Notes: generated by a model not told the origin, from the sequence alone. A stretch of DNA of 60,000 nucleotides from Owenia fusiformis (GCA_903813345.2 CAIIXF020000012.1:31876501-31936500); one strand, 5' to 3'; positions 48,201-59,010 are shown, numbered from the stretch's first letter. Numbers and translations are program-made.

Positions 48201-51200
48201 ATTAGCCCTAGCTGTCGGAGGATGCATGGCAATACTCAATACTTCTATAATTATTATATCATTAAGCCAACGTCATTAATATACTTATAGTCATAATATA
48301 TTTGCCTTACAGTTGTATGGTTACACCACATTGCACAATAAATTCACTTTAAATTGTATTTTAAACTTATTTCATTTATACTTGGTAATATAATTTATCA
48401 CATTTTCCTGACCTGTGGTGGAACATGAACTCAAACAAGTGATGATTTTCGACATTATGTCGTAAACTCAGGGAATGAGACAATGTCGTAACTATGACTA
48501 TGGTCATCAACGATTGCACAGATTATGAATAGATAAATAAATACATATATTCACCTGATATTTGTCTCTTATAGCCGAGGACATGGATATAGGTTCTCCA
48601 ATGTCTTTGGATCCTTACCGTGCTATATCCGACTACAAGGCCGCAGACAAGTCAGGTGTTAGCTTCTCAGAGGGACAGCTTGTAGATGTGGTCGAGAAAA
48701 ACCCAACAGGTTTGAATTCAAAGTCTTTATTAAAGATACTTGGCATGTTTGTCTGACGACCGTATATGTGATCAGGTTCTCGTCATATGATAATATAATA
48801 TAACACTTTTTGTTATATTAGTTAGATATTTTATTTTGTTGAGAAGAATGCCCGCGCATCTCTCACAAGCCATTGATAACCAAGTCACGTGTAGGACATC
48901 AGAGATCAGAGAGTCAGGAATACGACAGGGATTTAATGTGAAAAGTATCCCTTATGTGATGCTATTATAGGTTGATGGTTTCTCAGGTTGACGACAATCA
49001 AGGATGGCGCTGCGTAATACAATATAATATAATATAATATAATATGATATGATATGATATATTATCCCACGATTAATGTGTTATCTGTACAATAACAGCT
49101 ATTGATATTTCTGATATCATTGAAATCCGTGTGATATTTTCCAGAAAATCGTTTATCAAACTCATATGCGTGTGATATCGTTTATCTCACGCATATCCGT
49201 GTGATATCACATTTGCATTTCGCGCCACAATATTGTTGGAAAATAGGTCAGATAATTTATTCTCTTTTGAGAAAATAGGTCCGTTAATTTATTCTCTTTA
49301 AGTTTCATTGGTGTATTAAATTACGATTGTGTATATAATTTGATTAGAAGGCTGCTAAATAACGATTAAAAAATTGTATTTATGACGAACTATATCACAA
49401 GGTGATCGTAATCATGGGATAAACCCAATATCACATAATTTCTCGTCATATCATTTTATCGCCTCGTAGATATCAAATATCAACACTCATTCGCTTCGCT
49501 CACTCGTGTTGATATTTGATATCAACTCGGCGATAAAAATGATACCACTCAAAATGATGTGATATTCTGTATATATAATATAATAAATATAATATGTAGT
49601 ATAAATGAAATAAACACGAGCACACGCGTCTCGAACTCGCAACCTCGTGGTTACGGCGCCCAATCGCCTCATATTATCATATTATGCTATATTATATTAT
49701 ATTGCGAATATAAGTATATGCATAGTATCATAATATTCTTATAGGTTGGTGGTTTGTCCAGGTTGACGAGAAACAAGGATGGGCGCCTGCCTCATACCTT
49801 GACCCCATTGATTCAGCCGAAGAGGCAGACGATCCTGCGCCAAACTATACAGGTATTGTTTATTTTATTTCATTTAAAACGTTCCTAATTTGACGTATAA
49901 CTAAATATCATATCAAAATTTTAAGATTTTGAGTTTCACTGAAAATATTGTTTTTAGTAATTGTGAGACACCCTGCTTGTATTGTAACTGTTATCACAAC
50001 TTACATCTCTATTGTTCCAGTGAATCCTAATATAGGTAAAGTATCATATGTATCATAGATGATGAACTTGCTTATATGCAGTAGATATGTAAAGTGCATT
50101 GTATTTAGTCTGATATAGAGTTGTGCATGCGCAAAATTATTGCGCAATAATTTTGCATTTACGAATTGCTATATCACAACATACAATGCAGTGTAAGAAT
50201 AGCTCTTTTGAAACTATCTTTTATTCTTTGCTAACATCTATTAGAGTGACTGAATAATTATGCTTGAATTGTAGAAATGGTTTCTAAATACTAAAGTGTG
50301 GTTCAAAACAAAAAGTGGAACACTTTTCACTATATAATTTTTCATGACATACGAAGTATACAGATCATGACCACGACTAATTAATACATATATATCTTTA
50401 TCTTATACATTTTCACAAATAATCATTTAACCATTATCTTAATTTTTATTGATTGAACTGCAATAACAAAGGCAATTGAATTGTTATAAAATAAATTCGA
50501 CATGTTCCCTCTTTCCCGATCTGAAACATACATTTACTTATTTTCGGTCTTCCCAGGTATTGAGTTTTCAATCAATGAACTATTTTAAACCTTCTCGTTA
50601 ATGTTATTTCGTTCCGTTTAATTATATTTTCCACTTTGTAGAATATTGAGTAGATCACATTCTTTTCCAAATGTTCCACTTTCTGGAGCCCTTAGAATAT
50701 TTGCATGTAACAAGCACGGTACACACGACGGTTCATCACACAAGATGGTTTGAATTTACAGTTAGGGTTCACTTAATTTGAGCTTATGATTTGGTTATGT
50801 TAAAATATGGCACCTGATAATTCACAGCTTTTAAGAGGATACTGCAATATGTATATTTATATATCTAGTCCATGAATATTCTATACTATATTTAATAGAT
50901 ACTCTATAACAAGTACGTATACGCTGCACTTGAAGGTTTACACAGCTAATGAACAAATTTTGATCAAATACTATATTGATAAATCTAGTATAAACTATAT
51001 ACTTACTAAAACAAGTACGTTGCACAGACAGGTTTACACAGTCAGCTTTTCTAGAAAAAGATGGCACCCCACAATGGTAACTAGGTTTGCCTTGGATATA
51101 CAGATTCACCTTTCCAGTTTTTAGATGTATACAACTCATTTGCAACCAGCTTCTAGATTTAGACAATATTTACCACTAGCTTTTAGGTTTTTCATAGTAA

Positions 51201-54200
51201 ATGTATGTGCAAAACTATAAAGTGTCATTTAGTCATGTTTGAATGCATTGTATATCTTTTTTGTTAACTATTTCGAGGCCAGAGAGGAATAGAGCGTGTG
51301 CTTTAATTTCTATTAAACCCTCTCAACTCTGAAGTGATGTGTGCAAATTTATGCTGTGTTTTTTTGTGTTTGTTAATAACTCGGCCTAAGATGACGAAAT
51401 CGAATACTTCCTTAGTTCAAATCTTTGGATTTAAGTGCTGTATTGTAATTAAGTTCTTGTCAACAGCGGATATTCGAATTGTTGTTCTAGCGATCCTTGG
51501 AATGGAACAATTGATATTTATTCCAAAACTTTATTGCTAAATGATTCCCTTATAATAATCTCAGCTTTTGATAATGTTATCAGTACGCAAACCAGCGGTT
51601 ACAGAAAGGTTGCATTAATTTATAGTTGAGCGTTTTAAACCTTTTAGAGCCAGATCAGATGATTGCCACCAAAGCATACGAAGCAAAATTTGAAGATGAA
51701 GTTAGCTTCAATAAAGGGACACTTATGGAAGTCATGCATAAACTCTTAGATGGATGGTGGATTGTAAAGTAAGTAATTTATATTTATAATTTATATTCGT
51801 GGGTGGTAGTTCATTTATTGTTGCTTAAATCGAACTCGACTTTCATGATAAATAATCAAATATTTAAGTAATTAGTATCAAAATATCTTATCATAGTTGA
51901 GTCATCATAGAGAGGTAATTCGTGTTTTAAATCAAATAATTTAAACTTCAAAAGTCATTGTTTAATTTAAGTTATGTCATAGTCAAGAAATAAAGTTGAA
52001 ACATAGTAAAGTATATAAATCTAAACTATCTTGCCCAGATTGCTAACCCACATATGATGGTATTTCGGTATAAATGGTCAAGTGGGTTACGCCCCTGCGG
52101 CCTACCTTGCGCCGATAACGAACGTACATATGATGGTATTTCAGTGTAAATGGTCAAGTGGGTTACGCCCCAGCGGCCTACCTTGCCCCGATAACTAACG
52201 TACATATAATTGTATTTCAGTATAAATGGTCAAGTGGGTTACGCCCCAGCGGCCTACCTTGCCCCGATAACTAACGTACATGTAATTGTATTTCAGTATA
52301 AATGGTCAAGTGGGTTACGCCCCTGCGGCCTACCTTGCCCCGATAACTAACGTACATATGATTGTATTTCAGTATAAATGGTCGAGTGAGTTACGCCCCT
52401 GCGGCCTACCTTGCTCCGATAACTAACCCATATATGATTGTATTTCAGTATAAATGGTCAAGTGGGTTACGCCCCTGCGGCCTACCTTGCTCCGATAACT
52501 AACCCATATATGATTGTATTTCAGTATAAATGGTCAAGTGGGTTACGCCCCTGCGGCCTACCTTGCCCCGATAACTAACGTACATATGATTGTATTTCAG
52601 TATAAATGGTCGAGTGAGTTACGCCCCTGCGGCCTACCTTGCTCCGATAACTAACCCATATATGATTGTATTTCAGTATAAATGGTCAAGTGGGTTACGC
52701 CCCTGCGGCCTACCTTGCCCCGATAACTAACCCACATATGAAAAATATGAAGGCTAGTTTCAAAGTGAAGGAGGTTGTACCAACTCCAAGGAGGTACGTA
52801 CTAAATAGCTGAAATCAAAAATAGTTCTAACACATTAGGGTATAATACACTTTTGATACACAACTAAACTATTTGGTGATTTTATCAAATTCATCATTTG
52901 TAAATTCATGTCCATTGTGAATTACACTTTAGTAATACTTGTTCAAAATAAGTGCTGAAAATTAGCTGTAATCACAAACTGTGTTGCCATAATATTGTTT
53001 GTTTTTTTTATTTCAGACGGACGATCAAAAACATAGCAGAGGCGAACAAGAAGCCAGCAAGAGACCTGACTATATATAGGAAGATGAGCAAGAAACGCAT
53101 GCAGACGAAACAAAAGAAGCAGGCACCAATGGTATGTTCGTCTTTAGGGTTACTCAATCAAAGTCGTGAAGTTGACATGTATCATTGGGATTATATTTTC
53201 TTGTTTGATCTGAATGAATTGTAACTGAACTGAACTGTAAGGTAGTTGCAAAACTGTTTTTGGTCAATGTAGTTCCAACAAAGGCGAGGACTGCTTAATT
53301 TGAGCAATGCGTTACCTTGGTAACTGTGCATTACATCGTCCACTTTTTTAAAGTTCACCATTTTACATCAATTTATATATTTCATATATATTCTTCAAAG
53401 AAATTATTTAGTATTTTATAATCAGATTAACAGTATTTATTTGGAATGAATTCAATTATCATAATCGTTGATTTATTTTCATTATGTTTAATTATGTTAA
53501 TTTATACTCCAGCTCAATCTTATGATACCGGTATGTATTTGGCACAATATTTTTTTTCACAAATTCTCTGAACATATTCACAAAGATCCGCATATCCATT
53601 ATTTGACAGGTTAACACAAGTATACAACTAACATTTCGCTACCTGTATGTGAAGATAATTCGTTGAGAACGTGAGAATTTGTAATGTTATTAAAGGGCAT
53701 ACATAGACCCGACCAATGACCCTTTATCTGTATTTCCTGAATCCCATTTATCCCCATCTTGGATTTCCAAGGTATGATGTGTTCATGATTGAAAATTAAA
53801 CTGGGAAACGAGTATGATTTATCCCCGCATTAATTAACAAAGTCAACTAATCTGGATTACTACATGTAGTCTAACACGGTTTAAATAAGGTAGGTATCAA
53901 TGAAAACAAGGATCAAAAACCCGGGGAAAATGTTATCCTTTTTACTCCCGGCTAATCCGACCTTAACCCCGCCCTTTACATCAATTTGTTTATCTAATAT
54001 GTACCATATTTAACAATTTGAATGTGGCATGCTGGTCTTATTATGGCCAAGAGTGAATATGACCGTGGATTGTGACCGATGTGGGTCAAACAAAGAAAAA
54101 GCTAATGGCGATAATTTCACCTCCTTGCCTTCCACTGATTAAAGATTTAAGACAGAACTTTTTATTAGACAAATATTTATAAGGTATTTGGTACATATTT

Positions 54201-57200
54201 GATTTTTTGGGAGATTCCTATATGGTATTGACAAATGAAGCTGCATATGATACTTTCAGTTATATCCATTCAGTGTCATACATTCAATAAGGAATAACAT
54301 CCCGTTGTCAACGTGATTCAAGCCCGAGCTCTGAAAAAATAGTCAAGAACAATTTATTAACTAGAATAATGAGTCAGATCGGCTGTGATTCCTTCAGTGA
54401 TAATGTCCGGTGTCAGAACTAAAACCTACGATGTATGACCCCTTTATTATATATTCAAAAGATATATTTATCTTAACATCGTCATTGTGGTTCCAGCCTC
54501 CCCAGAGCGCCGTCGCCAACACAAATGAAGAGTTTGACCAGATCTATTCCAATGACACCATGGATCAACAAGAATTTGGCACAATATACGAGGAGATATT
54601 AGAGAACTCTCCATCCCCCACCGGGAAATCTAAGTCCTACACACCATTGGAAAAGGCGGCAGAAAGTGGCCCCAAGGTAGAGCCCAGGCCCATTACTGAT
54701 ACCCAACCACGCAAGAAGTCATCAACAGAACACGGCTATGATCGTCCAGTTAGCGTTGACACTAGCGCTGGCGTTGATGAGGAGATATACGATGACGTAC
54801 AGGGTTAGTACGATTTAGTTTTATAATTCATTGTTCAATGTTATAAAGAGGTCAATTTACAAAATGTAATCCTTGTATGCACTTTGGTCATATAAAGTCA
54901 CGTGATCACGCAATATGTAATTTGATTGGTTAGACATATACACAAATTGTAATTCTACCTTTTAAAATTAACAATCATAATAGAAACGCTTTCGTCGAAA
55001 CTTTTTTTAGAAGCTAAACCATAATGTTACGGTTGAAAATCAATAACAAACTCTATACTATTCTTTGCTACCATAAATAGGTGTATTCCATACCTGATGA
55101 GGTTTCAGGGACATATCAACCGGGAATATATTCCATATCCGGGCAAATATTTTTCGTATGTCCCGCTCCAACGGAGCACCGGGACATATAAATCGTATGT
55201 CCCGCTCAAAAAAATTTTGAAAATTTTTAAAAAAAAATCTAGGATTTTTTGAAAAAAAATTTTGAAAAAAAAATTCTGAAAAAAGTGAAAAAAAATTTGA
55301 AAAAATTTGGAATTTTTTTTTCATTTTTGAAAAAAATTGAAAACAAATTTGGAAAAAAATTGAATTTATTTTGCAAGTAAACACACCAGAGCTAATTATT
55401 TCAAACCTCCTCAGGTATGGAATACAACAGTTATGCACGGTCGGTTTGGATACAGGAAATATCCCTTGGGATATACAATATATCTTCCCTTGGTTCCTTC
55501 GGTCCCTCGGGAAGATATATTGTATATCCCTCGGGATATTCCCTGTATCCAAAACCTCCCAGTGCATAACCCCTATGTACCCTAGTGTCAATCTTCGTTT
55601 CTTTTTTAAAGGTGAGGATGATGATTGTGGGCAAATCTACGAGAATCCAGCAAACGTTACCCAGATTAATGAATCCGTAAACTGGAAAGCAGTCACAAGC
55701 CCCAATTCACAACCTATGAGGTCAGCGCCACCTTTAGCCCCAAGTCAGAAACCCCAGCCCAAACCTCGTACACCCAAATTAGAGAAAAAGGTATACCCAG
55801 AGAGGTACCATATCGAGTCAATACTTTATATGTGCCCTCCTCTCCTTTATTATTATGTAACATTCTTGGCCACCATATCGGCTAACAGACGAGTATTAAT
55901 AAGCAAATAAGTACGTATTAATGCTTTTTGCTTTTTGATCTAGTAAAAAGGCAGACGTTTTATGGTATAACTGGAATACGAGTTATAAGTACTAGTACAT
56001 GGATTCTGAGCAAGTATCAAAAATGACGACATATTATGTGAATAGGGTGGCCATGCTATTCAAAGACTATGAGAAACACATCCATCCCTATAGCACATAT
56101 TACTTGATGTCCTTTTGTTGTCTATGTACGTTTTCATATGACCACTTCCTAATCTCCATAGCACCCTGTGATTGATATGTAAAATATATAAATATTTCGA
56201 AAGTTGTATTATGTAATAACGAGGTGGATGACTAACAATCCTCTCTTCTGAGTTTCTATATCCAATAAGTCAGTCCTGTTTTTGGCGATTTTGTATAGCA
56301 TAACGCAAAATAAATAAAGGCCAAGTTATGCACAAAAAGACCCATTTTTTGAGGCCCTACAACATTTTCAGGGCCCTAAAAATGTTTTCTGGGGAGGGCT
56401 CTATGCTCCATTGCTTAACAGAGAGTTGATTTAGTAGCTTCAGCCAACTGATTTTGGGACGTACCAAATCTTCCTTATGATTTTAGTACGATTTTGCGCA
56501 TGCGTATGAACGTAAACATGTTTACTCTTCTAAGCATGACAATTGAAGGATTTTTTTTAAATTTCAGGTTCTCTCATTAAACTCGACCATTCCTGCCCCC
56601 GATCCCAGCACTGTCACCAAAGATAAATACGGTTATGAAATAGTTGACGACGCTAACAATACTCAAAACGAAAGATGCTCATCTCATAGTGCGGACTATC
56701 TTCCCCCTGCACCACCGCCACCTATCGACGCCCAAGATGATAACATTTATCTGGCGATGGTGTCGGACGATAGTACAGAGAGCGCCACAAAGCCTCAGAG
56801 TAATTTAAGAACATCCGAACCGGACATATCTCCCGGATTTAGACAATGTAACCCTACGGTTAACTGGAATACTGTTATCCCGCTTAGACCATCAGAAGCC
56901 TTGATAGAAGAAAAGAAACCACATGGTTATATTAATGTATTTGATGAAAATGGGAAAAACCCTAACAACCCCGAAGCTCATTTAGAAAAACTTGAGATAA
57001 CTAAAAAACACGCAACTCTCGGGGCAATGGGCAGATCAACGGGACAAAAGCCAGTCAAACCCCAAAGATCACCAAGGGCATCACCAAGGAGCTCTCCCAG
57101 GAGCTCTCCCATGGGTTCCCCGTACGTTGGTAAGAAATCTAGTTCAAACAATGCAGAGATAAATAAATCACAAACACTTCCTGGTAATATTGGATTCGGG

Positions 57201-57413
57201 AACGTGGCAGACAAAACAGGTTCAAAACCAGTGCCACGACCTAAAATAACTACAAAACCTCCAGTTTCATCCAAACATGACTCTGCCAATAGGGCGAAAC
57301 AACGTACCAACGATACCGACAAGGAAGATTCTAGTCCCAAAGACAATACCAATGGAACTAATGAAAAACCTATGAAATCATTGGCAGATAGATTGGCAAT
57401 GTTTCAGAAATAA
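30263..57413 (+). CDS. NCF1: p47phox-like NADPH oxidase organizer (PX-SH3-SH3)
   Basis: Exons joined in phase: 30263-30343, 33590-33670, 43192-43267, 44715-44889, 45164-45246, 45454-45504 (optional), 48575-48709, 49745-49852, 50021-50035 (optional), 51648-51768, 52677-52793, 53017-53131, 53513-53530 (optional), 54497-54803, 55612-55790, 56568-57413; up to 835 residues. PX domain about 8-135, with phosphoinositide-binding type R45 (YRKYSDF) and R96, and FPIEAG. SH3-A about 196-250 (YRAISDY, GWWFVQ, ASYLDP); SH3-B about 274-330 ([16 protein letters not shown]), very close to p47phox. The basic segment 344-386 ([18 protein letters not shown]) matches the p47phox autoinhibitory region. Known role of the family: binds membrane phosphoinositides and p22phox to assemble NADPH oxidase. 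Unlike the roughly 390-residue vertebrate protein, a tail of about 450 residues follows with IYEEI, IYDDV, IYENP motifs, poly-Pro and SPR repeats, ending [11 protein letters not shown]3PXD2 (Tks) is an alternative, but it has more SH3 domains. Confidence 0.9.
31683..31862. mobile_element. MITE, same family, copy 2
   Basis: The ends GCCCGTAGTCAAC and CTGGCTACGGGC, with the interior GAAACTGCATGGTTTTGG, match the element at 29217. The overlapping ORFs in this stretch are not genes. It lies in intron 1 of the p47phox-like gene. Confidence 0.65.
32500..32653. mobile_element. MITE, same family, copy 3
   Basis: It starts ACCCGTAGCCAGCTG, contains AAAAACCGCATGATTTTG and ends TTGGTTAGGGGCC. It is the most diverged of the three copies. 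Confidence 0.55.
32785..33170. repeat. Three tandem copies of a ~120-bp unit
   Basis: GGCAGAACTGACCACACTTTGG, GATCGTCTTT, GTCACTGTT and AATGGAGAGT recur in the same order three times. Short minus-strand ORFs here follow the repeat and are not genes. It lies in intron 1 of the p47phox-like gene. Confidence 0.75.
33217..33380. repeat. 34-bp minisatellite, about five copies
   Basis: The unit GGTCCTACATACAG plus GATAATGGTCTTCCCTTTAT recurs at 34-bp spacing (33251, 33285, 33319, 33353). Confidence 0.85.
33677..33825. repeat. Three ~50-bp tandem units next to an exon donor
   Basis: GCAACCATTTTATATTTACAG followed by GGTGTCGCAAAGTAACAAG occurs three times, starting seven bases after the exon 2 donor of the p47phox-like gene. 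The ACAGGGTGTC part resembles a Tc1/mariner terminus, so the array may have grown from a transposon end. Confidence 0.75.
34244..34735. mobile_element. MITE with CCCAGTCACATTT ends, copy 1
   Basis: The left end CAGCCCAGTCACATTTCC and the right end AAATGTGACTGGGGTGT are inverted. The interior is GC-rich in patches with repeated CTACGCTCGCC and its complement. An inverted second copy lies at 34945-35438. Confidence 0.75.
34945..35438. mobile_element. MITE with CCCAGTCACATTT ends, copy 2 (inverted)
   Basis: It starts ACACCCCAGTCACATTTG and ends AAATGTGACTGGGGTGT, and aligns over its length with the complement of 34244-34735. Its right end touches the stop codon of the WSC gene at 35438-37503. 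Confidence 0.75.
35438..37503 (-). CDS. Secreted PAN-like plus WSC protein, gene 2
   Basis: Exons (minus strand) 37503-37206, 37082-36948 and 35658-35438 join in phase 1 at GT-AG sites to give 217 residues. A signal peptide ([17 protein letters not shown]) is followed by a PAN/Apple-like cysteine segment ([11 protein letters not shown], then CQLLSAIDC) and a WSC domain split over exons 2 and 3 ([42 protein letters not shown]). WSC domains are carbohydrate-binding modules of cell-surface and secreted proteins. The gene lies antisense within intron 2 of the p47phox-like gene. Its final 12 or so residues (after YDYRH) have no counterpart in gene 1, and the stop codon sits at the edge of a MITE. 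No membrane anchor is present, so it is probably secreted. Confidence 0.87.
35894..36425. repeat. Palindromic element in the WSC gene intron
   Basis: GGTATCGATATGGTGAAC and TTTCTCTTAAACCAG at the left face TTGGTTTAAGAGAAAAAC and TTTACCATATCGATACC at the right. Further AAATGGCCGCCATT-like blocks with GAGCGATTTTG continue to about 36840, with imperfect ~200-bp periodicity. Confidence 0.5.
38209..38412 (+). mobile_element. Fragment of a retroelement ORF, Penelope-like
   Basis: The frame includes [20 protein letters not shown] followed by [14 protein letters not shown]. This resembles the extreme C-terminal part of Penelope-like elements and related GIY-YIG-bearing ORFs (EAIxI....P..NRDxG). Only this tail is visible; a second open frame just upstream (37973-38212) may be another piece. 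It is a relic between the two WSC genes. The class is judged from one motif only. Confidence 0.45.
38607..39911 (-). CDS. Secreted PAN-like plus WSC protein, gene 1
   Basis: Exons (minus strand) 39911-39611, 39383-39249 and 38788-38607 join in phase 1 (donors GTAAGT and GTACGT) to give 205 residues. The signal peptide is about 1-22. A PAN/Apple-like segment lies at about 26-97 (C53, C57, C63, C75, C83; [11 protein letters not shown]), then a WSC domain at about 108-200 ([43 protein letters not shown]), ending YRTP. Exon 2 is 135 bp, exactly as in gene 2, and the intron phases match, so the two are tandem duplicates about 2 kb apart. It is antisense within intron 2 of the p47phox-like gene. 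Its ligand is unknown; the WSC family binds glycans. Confidence 0.9.
40688..41586. mobile_element. 0.9-kb TIR element
   Basis: GACACGTCGCAAAAAGTTTG at the left faces CACCTTTTTGCGACACGTC at the right, and ATT lies on both flanks (40685-40687 and 41587-41589). The interior is AT-rich without a coding frame. Bases 39920-40680 and 41590-43190 contain no recognised gene; they are intron 2 of the p47phox-like gene. Confidence 0.6.
46165..48003. mobile_element. 1.8-kb element with ~440-bp inverted repeats
   Basis: CACTCTCCTATGTATACC at the left and GGTATACATGGGAGAGTG at the right are the tips of arms covering about 46165-46610 and 47565-48003, with TATA on both flanks (46161-46164 and 48004-48007). 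A CAC start with a 4-bp duplication would suit Chapaev-type elements, but no transposase is visible. The right arm is open on the minus strand for 81 residues ([27 protein letters not shown]), while the left arm frame is broken. It lies in the intron before SH3-A of the p47phox-like gene. Confidence 0.7.
47185..47385. repeat. Small inverted repeat nested in the 1.8-kb element
   Basis: AAACCGGTGTAAAAGGA faces TTCTTTTACACCGGCATG, and AATTATGGTCCTA faces GAGACCATAATCC. Confidence 0.5.
49018..49065. repeat. AATAT/GATAT microsatellite
   Basis: ATAAT and GATAT pentamers repeat about nine times. Nearby, GTGATATCGTTTATCTCACG and a hairpin at about 49466-49540 (GATATCAAATATCAACAC mirrored) show further palindromes. 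Confidence 0.75.
49610..49675 (-). repeat. tRNA-like sequence, possibly SINE-derived
   Basis: Read on the minus strand, GATTGGGCGCCGTAACCACG is followed by GAGGTTGCGAGTTCGAGACG. This looks like a tRNA anticodon arm, variable region and T arm with a B box (GAGTTCGAGAC). A matching A-box half is not evident in the flanking AT repeats, so it is a 3' tRNA fragment or a SINE remnant, not a functional tRNA gene. Confidence 0.4.
52046..52745 (+). repeat. Nine 76-bp copies of a splice acceptor plus SH3 exon start
   Basis: Each unit contains TGATTGTATTTCAG followed by the exon sequence for [18 protein letters not shown]. Acceptor positions are spaced exactly 76 bp, from 52069 (first copy, where CAG is mutated to CGG) to 52677 (last copy). 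Only the last copy continues into [15 protein letters not shown] and a donor (GAG|GTACGT), so the ninth copy is the working exon 11. Units differ by a few bases (GTCAAGTGGG or GTCGAGTGAG, GCCCCG or GCTCCG, AACGTACAT or AACCCATAT). Reading through a unit in the exon frame reaches a stop in the next one. Confidence 0.92.
55080..55428. mobile_element. TIR element with GAAAAAAATTT low-complexity core
   Basis: GTATTCCATACCTGATGAGG faces CCTCCTCAGGTATGGAATAC. The core, about 55205-55370, is an A/T tract built on TTGAAAAAAATTTTG. It is directly followed by a second palindrome at 55434-55580 (GGTTTGGATACAGGGAATAT-type arms). A related unit lies at 58640-59010. It lies in the intron before exon 15 of the p47phox-like gene. 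Confidence 0.6.
55434..55580. repeat. Palindrome with ~65-bp arms
   Basis: ATGCACGGTCGGTTTGGATA and GGATATACAATATATCTTCCC are mirrored by GGGAAGATATATTGTATATCC and TATCCAAAACCTCCCAGTGCAT. Confidence 0.7.
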
Positions 57414-57652
57414 TGATAAAATTTTGAATCGATTTTGAAGATTTGATCTTTTTAGTTTATTGTCCACTAATCTAGCCATGCAAAAGAGTGAGGAGAAATA
57501 TTGTGTCACCAAGAATTTCAAACCATTGACTTCATTGGAGCCTTGCTCGTGGTACGCTGGTTTACTGCGGAACGTTGTTCTTTCCAGTTAACAAATGTTT
57601 TGTTAAATTTTATATCACTTAACATAATGTATGTTTTCTAAAATGATAGTGT

Positions 57653-57658
57653 AATAAA
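57653..57658 (+). terminator. Poly(A) signal of the p47phox-like gene
   Basis: AATAAA lies 240 bases after the stop at 57413; no earlier copy is present in that interval. Confidence 0.65.
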
Positions 57659-58639
57659 ATACGAGTCCTTTCAACATTGCATTTATTTGGTTGCTTATTT
57701 GCTTTAGATTTATATATCAATATACGACGTTCTTATAGCTAGCATTTTAGTCTTTGATGCAAAAAATGTAGTCCAATTAAAACATCAATGACGATTTTTT
57801 GCCCAACTAAAACACAAAGTCACGCATATAAAATATAAGAACTCCATTAGGATATATTCTATGAATGTTCATCTCTCTGGTAGTAATGTAATATTAACAA
57901 AGTTGTTGATTTTCTTTCGATGGACATCCGACGAAGCGTCAAAAGAAAATAAAGGTTAATAGTCCATTAGGATTGTTTCAAGCTTTGTCAATCTGAGCTC
58001 CTTTTAAATAAGCCATGAGCACATTAAATATTCACAGTGATGCTTTTAGTAGCACAATCAGACTAGATTGCGTGAAACTTTTGTTGAATGCAGAACCACT
58101 AAGTGGAAGGTTCATGTGAACTAAATTATCTCAACTTTGCGAGGCTTGTTCTCAGGGTATAAGTACTAGTTTAGAAGGCTTATATTTTACAGTATTACCT
58201 TGAGCTAAAGGTGGGCCGGCCATAGTCGGAGCAAAGTGGTGAACCATATAGTGGTCTTTATCCTTTGTTCAGTAGAGTTTATACAACACTCTGACATTAC
58301 AATACTTTCTGTTTATGTGTTACCAGTCAGCAATATTTTTTAAACAACACAACACTTGTTGCATATAAAACGTTCAAATCTAACTGAAATTTACCAAACT
58401 GGCTAAAATCTGAATATGTGACGTAAATGTCGGTCCCGGGGTACCTGTACCTCCTTCACGGAAATAAGGATATATCAATATGTATTATATATCTTGTCTT
58501 CAGAATTGATAGATAATTGAATGATGTATCACTGGTAGAAAAATCAAAGGGATTGGTCTTTAAAAAGTATCTGTGTAAAAAAGCGTCCATTACTTATTGA
58601 TCACCCCTCGTAAGATAGTGAGATGTATCACCTATCCTG

Positions 58640-59010
58640 ATTTTGAGGTTTCCATATCCAGAACCTCAAGACCTCCTGCTGTATCTCCCGCTCCTGCATG
58701 GGCAAATCTTCAAACTTCCCGTAATTGAAAAAAATATTAAATTTTCTAAAACGAAAATTGAAAAAATTGAAAAAAAAATTGAAAAAAATTTGAAAAAGAA
58801 TTATGAAAAATTGAAAAAAATCTTGAAAAAATTTGAAAAACAATTGAAAAAATTGATTTTTTAGAAGAAAACTTTACTGGGCATAGGATAAAGCAGTTAT
58901 GTACGGTCGGAAATGGTGTTTATCCCTCGGCACATGTATATCTACGGTCCCTGGTGTCCCCCAGGTAGCATTTCTCCCACTTGATAAACCCCATTGCATA
59001 TCCTAAACTA
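58640..59010. mobile_element. Second copy of the GAAAAAAATTT element family
   Basis: An A-rich GAAAAAATTG tract (58725-58860) is followed by CAGTTATGTACGGTCGG and a weakly mirrored segment (GGTGTTTATCCCTCGG against GATAAACCCCATTGCAT), in the same order as at 55200-55580. The rest of 57660-59330 contains no recognised gene. Confidence 0.5.

Noticed and set aside
52046-52745. Nine separate mini-exons with ~20-bp introns (AAC|GTACAT ... TTTCAG)
   Set aside because: Introns of about 20 bp are below any usual animal size, several copies lack the GT (AACCCATAT), and tandem inclusion would encode repeated half SH3 domains.
55058-55634. 177-residue minus-strand ORF rich in Phe and Lys
   Set aside because: It translates the A/T low-complexity core and palindrome of a repeat element.
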